Source: Cylindrobasidium torrendii FP15055 ss-10
Lineage: Eukaryota; Basidiomycota; Agaricomycetes; Agaricales; Physalacriaceae
Length of the DNA: 64,000 nucleotides
Reading direction: 5' to 3'
Assembly (NCBI GenBank): GCA_000934385.1
Contig: KN880436.1
Span: 62,001 to 126,000 of the forward strand
Shown piece after piece: positions 59,966 to 64,000 of this stretch. Position numbers and translations under genes: made by a program. Under the pieces are notes generated by a model. The model saw only the letters and a list, made by a program, of their open reading frames with translations. It was not told where the DNA came from and made no database searches. Every line of letters begins with the position of its first letter. The stretch's first letter is position 1.

Positions 59966-60095
59966 CCGCTGTGCAGTTGCGGTCTTATCCTTCGTCCTTG
60001 CCGGTGCCCTTGAGGTCCTTGAGATCGTTTGAACTCTAGGTTCTACAACACAACCCTCTCTACGTTTCTCTAACTTACGCTTGCTCCGCGTTATC

Positions 60096-61527
60096 ATGGG
60101 TCTCTCTGTTGGCGTTGGCGCGCTCTGCTTTGCGTTTGGGCCATCGACATATGTGCGTACATTGCCCTCCCGTTCTTTTTCCGACCCGCTTAACCTTTTC
60201 CCCCAGTACGCACCTGTACAACATGTATCCTTCAGCCTAGTCACGAAACATCTTCCCGCCAAAGACGATGTTCTCACATTGTCTACGCCTCCCACACGTC
60301 CTCCTCGCACTAGTCTCCCTCTTGAGATCGTTCTCGCCATCCTCGAATCATCTTACTACGATTCTGACACGCTCGAGGTGGATCGTTCGCTGCTCGCCGC
60401 CTGCTCACTCGTGTCTCGCGAGTGGTCCACGGCAGCCCAGCGACTCCTTTTCCATGAAATCACTCTCCGCTCTCAAGCGGGATACGAATCCTTCCTCGCC
60501 GCTCTCCACGGCCCCAAGGGAAACACTCTGTCTGATGCCATCGTTCGTCTCCGTGTCATCATCGACAACAACCAGCCCGCTGGCGTGTCTGAGGACATGT
60601 TAGCCAACGCCGTTGCCCTGTGCCCGAGGTTGTTTGAACTCGACCTGTCCATTTATGGTTTCCGCCAGATTCGGTATGGCGTCCCGCCCAGCCAGCGCCT
60701 GGCCAACGACGCCTGTGCGTTCAAGGAGAGTACCCTTGCGATTCTCGCTGCCGGTCCGACCATCTCATCGCTCAAGTTCAACAACTGGACCGATACTCAC
60801 GATTTCCTGCCTCAACTGCTTGGCGCCTGGCCATTGCTCGAGTCCCTCTCCATCGGAGGCTCAGCTCCACGCCAGGTTCCCACGACAGCATCGCCCACCA
60901 TGCTGCGTTCTCTGCATATGAACTTCCAGCATGCTGTGTCGGCGGATTACATGGAATGGCTACTCCCCGAGTCGGTGGACAAGATTCGCAGCATCGCGTT
61001 CGCTCAAGATCCTTCATTCCGGATGTTCAAGCACGTCCTGAATCACCATGGCGAGACTCTCGAGTCAATCTCACTTCCCGACTGCACCTATGACCAGGCC
61101 TCCGTCATTCGCCTTTGCCCCAACCTCCGTCAGATCACTGTGGAGGGCTTCCAGGCGACGCCCACGACATTCCGCAATCCTGCGGGATCGCTCGAACACA
61201 TTGCGCTCGGCATTGGCAAGTCAACGCCGGTGCAGGCGGTGATCGATGCCGTGAAATCTGCGCCGCACCTGCGCGCGGTGACCGCACATGTTGCCAAGGA
61301 CTACCAGCACTCGTTGTTGCCCGTACTCCAGTTCGCCTGCGCCAGCCGCGGGATCGAACTGCGGTTCGCGCAAGACGTTCACCAATTCCGCAAAATGATT
61401 GTACGTGCTTTTCCTACCCGCTTTCGAAGCGGTCTGCTTACCCCACTCGCAGCGAGGAGACTCCATCGCTACATCAAGCTACCCTCACGAGAAGACGTAC
61501 ACCAATATCTATGCCATGCGCCGGTAA
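60096..61527 (+). CDS. F-box protein with degenerate leucine-rich repeats
   Basis: F-box proteins recruit targets to SCF ubiquitin ligases. Three exons (60096-60152, 60207-61400, 61453-61527) give 441 residues in frame. The first intron is 54 nt and the exon frame stays open through it, so it could be mistaken for coding; its ends (GTGCGT, CCCCAG) and Pro/Phe-rich content point to an intron. The F-box begins TSLPLEIVLAILE and continues SLLAACSLVSREWSTAAQRLLFHEI. The rest has spaced leucine-rich stretches (LCPRLFELDLSIYG, LLESLSIGG, HGETLESISLPDC, LCPNLRQITVEGF). Unspliced, the C-terminus would run to 61592. Such F-box/LRR genes are very numerous in Agaricomycetes and the target is not known. 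Confidence 0.82.
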
Positions 61528-62127
61528 ACGTGACGCCGGCCATGCCACAGCAAGGACACTCTTTTCATGGGACTCTGCTCGTATTTATGTAACAAAAAAA
61601 TCTCTTCATAATTCTCCTTCATTTCCCCCCTTTTTCGCGGCTCCCTAGGATGCTGTTGACGCCCCTTTTACGACGACGTGCATTGTTGTATCACTAGCCG
61701 CCAATCCATCCCACCACCACACCACACCACACCTCGTAACTTAGCCTTGTACATAGTAACCCCTTCTCATTCTTTCCTATTCTTCATTCAGCACACCATT
61801 CTCTTTTCACGCACATACAGATATTTCTATCGACATTTTCCTGGTGATGGTCTTCCTCCTCTTTACGACGCTTAACATATTGTATCTTTATTACTACTTT
61901 TGGACTTGACCAGAATTAAACCTTTGATTCTGGTTTTTGCATGGTTGTTGTCGTGACTTAGCTGCTTTGGTCGTGGTTGCCTTGCCGTGAGCAGGTCTTG
62001 CGAGAATGCACAAGAATCGCGCGTATGAAGTTTGAACGCCTCTATTTCATAAGGTAACCATAATGTATCGAAAACATCTATCCATCCTATTATCCTATCA
62101 CCGTTGCTCAAGCTCAAGCCCTTCTAC
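61528..62127. other. Intergenic, convergent 3' regions
   Basis: About 600 bases hold the 3' ends of the F-box gene and SigF-like copy 2. A short CCACACCACACCACACC tract lies at about 61717-61733. No gene is supported. Confidence 0.5.
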
Positions 62128-62844
62128 TCAGCGACGTTTGCCATTGCCGTTCGAAAGAGGTGCTTCGGACTTCATGCCAGTAAAGCCAACGGAATGCCCA
62201 ACAGCCGCTCCGATATTGGAGATATAGGCAGCGATGATGAGAATGAGGCTAACGATAGGGATAAGTGGGGGAAGTACAAGGGCGATCAAGTCCTGAGAAG
62301 TCTTTAGCAGGGCGGCCATACTCTATTCCTGCATGTACGAACCTCGGGATGGTAGTAGTCTTCCTGTAAGGAAATGTAGTGCAGGCCACCGATATCCTGA
62401 AGCGTGAGACGGACGTTCAAACTGAAATGAATGTCAGTAAGTGGTATGGAGCAGAATACGCCTGCATACCGTGACTTTGCTGGCTTGAAAGGGGAGAGGA
62501 AAATGTGGAAGGTCTGGACGACTTCAAGGATAATCACGTCTAGCGACGCGTCGTAGACTGGCGTTTCTCTCAGCCCCCAGAATTCGAGTTGACGTAGGAA
62601 GCGAACAGCACGTACTAACACTCTTCACCTCGCCGATGATCTTGGGTGACATGATACGGTACCACTGGTATATCCCAAGGAGATTTTCGCGCGAGTTTTC
62701 GCCTTGCTGGACTTTGCACAGCGGGTGCTTGAAGCCTGCATCAGGTGTGAAGTAGGTTTTGATTGTGTTTAGTTGTATTTCTTGCGTTGATGCCATAGTT
62801 AATTTGTGGAAGACATCGGAGATTTCTGCTGCTGGATTCTGCAT
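62128..62844 (-). CDS. SigF-like NTF2-domain membrane protein, copy 2
   Basis: Four exons (62844-62616, 62557-62470, 62421-62343, 62292-62128) give 186 residues. It aligns with the copy at 43854-44685 over its length: TYFTPDAGFKHPLCKV, SRENLLGIYQWYRIMSP, VVQTFHIFLSPFKPAKSRL, VRLTLQDIGGLHYISLQED and YYHPE. A membrane segment (VLPPLIPIVSLILIIAAYI) and a short Ser/Gly/Lys tail follow. It shares three of the other copy's four introns but has no intron at the YQ/WY junction. Membrane topology suggests a cytosolic or luminal NTF2-like domain tethered by the C-terminal anchor; substrate unknown. Confidence 0.82.
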
Positions 62845-63353
62845 GGTGTCTGTTCTAAGGAAGAGTCGACTGGGAAGGGCTGGTGGCGGTGGGAGGAGAA
62901 GGTAAAGTGTGACTTTTCACACGGTTTGTCAATGTCATTGCAGAATGACGTAGAGCGGGGAAGGCGCCCGCATATGTCGAGCAGCTCATAGGCGACATCA
63001 TAGCAAATGGACCACCTCACCTGGGCGTTGTACATGTCAGTTGGCTGCGACTACAAATTTGTAACCAGGCCATTTTTCTTTGGTGGTTCCAGTTTAGAGC
63101 TGGTGGTTCTACGGTGTAATTTCACCAGTATTCGAAGATTTTTCCTCTGCATGGTATACTGAGCGCTGTTTTACAATGAGACAGTTTGCTCTGAGGGCGC
63201 GCGCCGTCGCGTCGTGAAAACGGGTGGCGTCGGGGTGCAATATGATGTAATTGCCGCTTTAGGCGTCGATCTGATGTAGCCTGGTAAACGGCCCTGGAAA
63301 GGCCAGAACCCAAACTACCACCGCCAACACCCTCAGTGACGGCGGCCACAACC
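62845..63353. other. Intergenic between divergent genes
   Basis: About 509 bases lie between the divergent SigF-like copy 2 and the SKT5-type gene and should hold both promoters. No gene is supported. Confidence 0.5.
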
Positions 63354-64000
63354 ATGTCGGTCGCAGCTATGCAGCAGCGACCCATGTCAGCGTACACCGA
63401 TGATGGTGGGATGCGCGGTCCATCCTACCCGCAGCAATACGACTCTACCAGGTCTCGCGGTGGATCGCAGAACGGCCTGAGCAACCACGGTCCTGCTCCC
63501 AACGAGGAGCAATACGATGCCTACGACCAGGGATATGCGCAGAACCAAGCAGACGATCCTGACGCGGATGACTTTTACAACGCCAGCCATCCCCCGTCCA
63601 CATATTTCCCTGACCAGTCAAGGTCCATTGCGACGCAGTCCGTCCGCGCTCCCTCGCCACCACCCGCGCCCATCCTTGATCACTCTCATCTACGACCTGG
63701 CGCCCAGGCCGCCCTTCTCTCCCACGACCGCACCCTCGAACTTTACAGGGCAAACGCCAAGAAGACACAGGATCCCGATCTACAGTTCGAATTTGCCGTA
63801 TTCATGATTGATGCCTCGAAGACGATGCCGATACCTGAAAATACGCCAGGAAATCTCTTAGTAGTCGAGAAGGCGATAGAGAAACGGGAGGACCTCATCA
63901 AGGAGGCGATAACATTGTTGAAGCGACTAGCCGATCGAGGCCACATGCCGGCACAGTATTTCCTGGCCGACTGCTACGCGAATGGCATCGGGACGGTGAA
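63354..64000 (+). CDS. SKT5: Chitin synthase activator, SKT5/CHS4 type with Sel1 repeats (3' truncated)
   Basis: SKT5/CHS4 proteins activate chitin synthase III at the bud neck or hyphal tip through Sel1-like helical repeats. The ATG at 63354 opens an uninterrupted frame to the window end. The first ~110 residues are disordered, rich in Gln, Tyr, Asp and Pro. The conserved core follows: RTLELYRANAKKTQDPDLQ, FEFAVFMIDA, and the first Sel1 repeats (KEAITLLKRLADRGHMPAQY, FLADCYANGIGT). The 3' end lies beyond the window, and any C-terminal CaaX prenylation site cannot be seen. Confidence 0.87.
   Translation, partial: MSVAAMQQRPMSAYTDDGGMRGPSYPQQYDSTRSRGGSQNGLSNHGPAPNEEQYDAYDQGYAQNQADDPDADDFYNASHPPSTYFPDQSRSIATQSVRAPSPPPAPILDHSHLRPGAQAALLSHDRTLELYRANAKKTQDPDLQFEFAVFMIDASKTMPIPENTPGNLLVVEKAIEKREDLIKEAITLLKRLADRGHMPAQYFLADCYANGIGTV

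Larger units (their letters stand above)
57739..60095. other. Gene-poor region with homopolymer and dinucleotide tracts
   Basis: About 2.36 kb with no gene I can support. It contains a G14 run (58366-58379) and a (GT)n tract (about 58482-58496). Minus-strand frames at 58615-59214 and 59085-59603 have hydrophobic stretches (LLPLLPRSSYFFLLFF) but no consistent splice sites or family motif; they could be debris of a membrane-protein gene. The end of the region holds the F-box promoter. Confidence 0.5.

Overview
The window is genomic DNA of a filamentous basidiomycete, most likely an Agaricomycete. Genes lie on both strands at about one per 1.9 kb. Almost every gene is cut by short (42-75 nt) GT-AG introns with a CTNAC-like branch point. 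Several families look mushroom-forming-fungus specific: an expanded divergent G-protein alpha subunit, SigF-like NTF2 proteins, MYND proteins and DUF6914/DUF7770-like proteins. A placement near Rhizoctonia/Ceratobasidium is only an impression from the gene families. There are no rRNA, tRNA, CRISPR, prophage or recognisable transposon sequences. I rebuilt most gene models by hand from splice sites, and the spliced lengths I summed come out in frame.

Layout, 1-24 kb: the 3' half of an ABCA-type transporter; a small mitochondrial-looking orphan; the spliceosomal kinase Prp4; a large disordered protein; a DUF6914-like protein; a SAM methyltransferase with long disordered flanks; a tail-to-tail pair of MYND zinc-finger paralogues; mitochondrial 3-methylcrotonyl-CoA carboxylase alpha subunit (13 exons); mitochondrial ribosomal protein uS15m.

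Layout, 25-45 kb: a RhoGEF-domain protein; the diphthamide co-chaperone DPH4 head-to-head with a single-pass membrane protein; a DUF7770-like protein; an APH-fold kinase-like protein; translation factor eIF2D; a membrane-anchored alpha/beta hydrolase; a flavin monooxygenase; an atypical G-alpha subunit with altered catalytic residues; a SigF-like NTF2 protein.

Layout, 45-64 kb: a ubiquitin C-terminal hydrolase head-to-head with proteasome alpha-5; mitochondrial RidA; Golgi COG8; Hub1/UBL5; the RNA exonuclease REX1 head-to-head with a HIT zinc-finger snoRNP assembly factor; a GH18 chitinase; an RS-rich nuclear protein; a gene-poor 2.4 kb; an F-box protein; a second SigF-like protein; and the 5' end of a chitin-synthase activator (SKT5/CHS4 type) that runs off the window.

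Most genes are unrelated housekeeping genes, with no secondary-metabolite or defence cluster. Three divergent gene pairs with 71-104 bp between start codons look like shared promoters, and two of them join related functions (ubiquitin/proteasome; RNA processing). The features most worth a second look are the degenerate G-alpha subunit with a GC-AG intron that can toggle switch III, the MYND pair with a repeated Cys/His module, and coding microexons of 8-23 nt, one of which carries a probable catalytic Asp.
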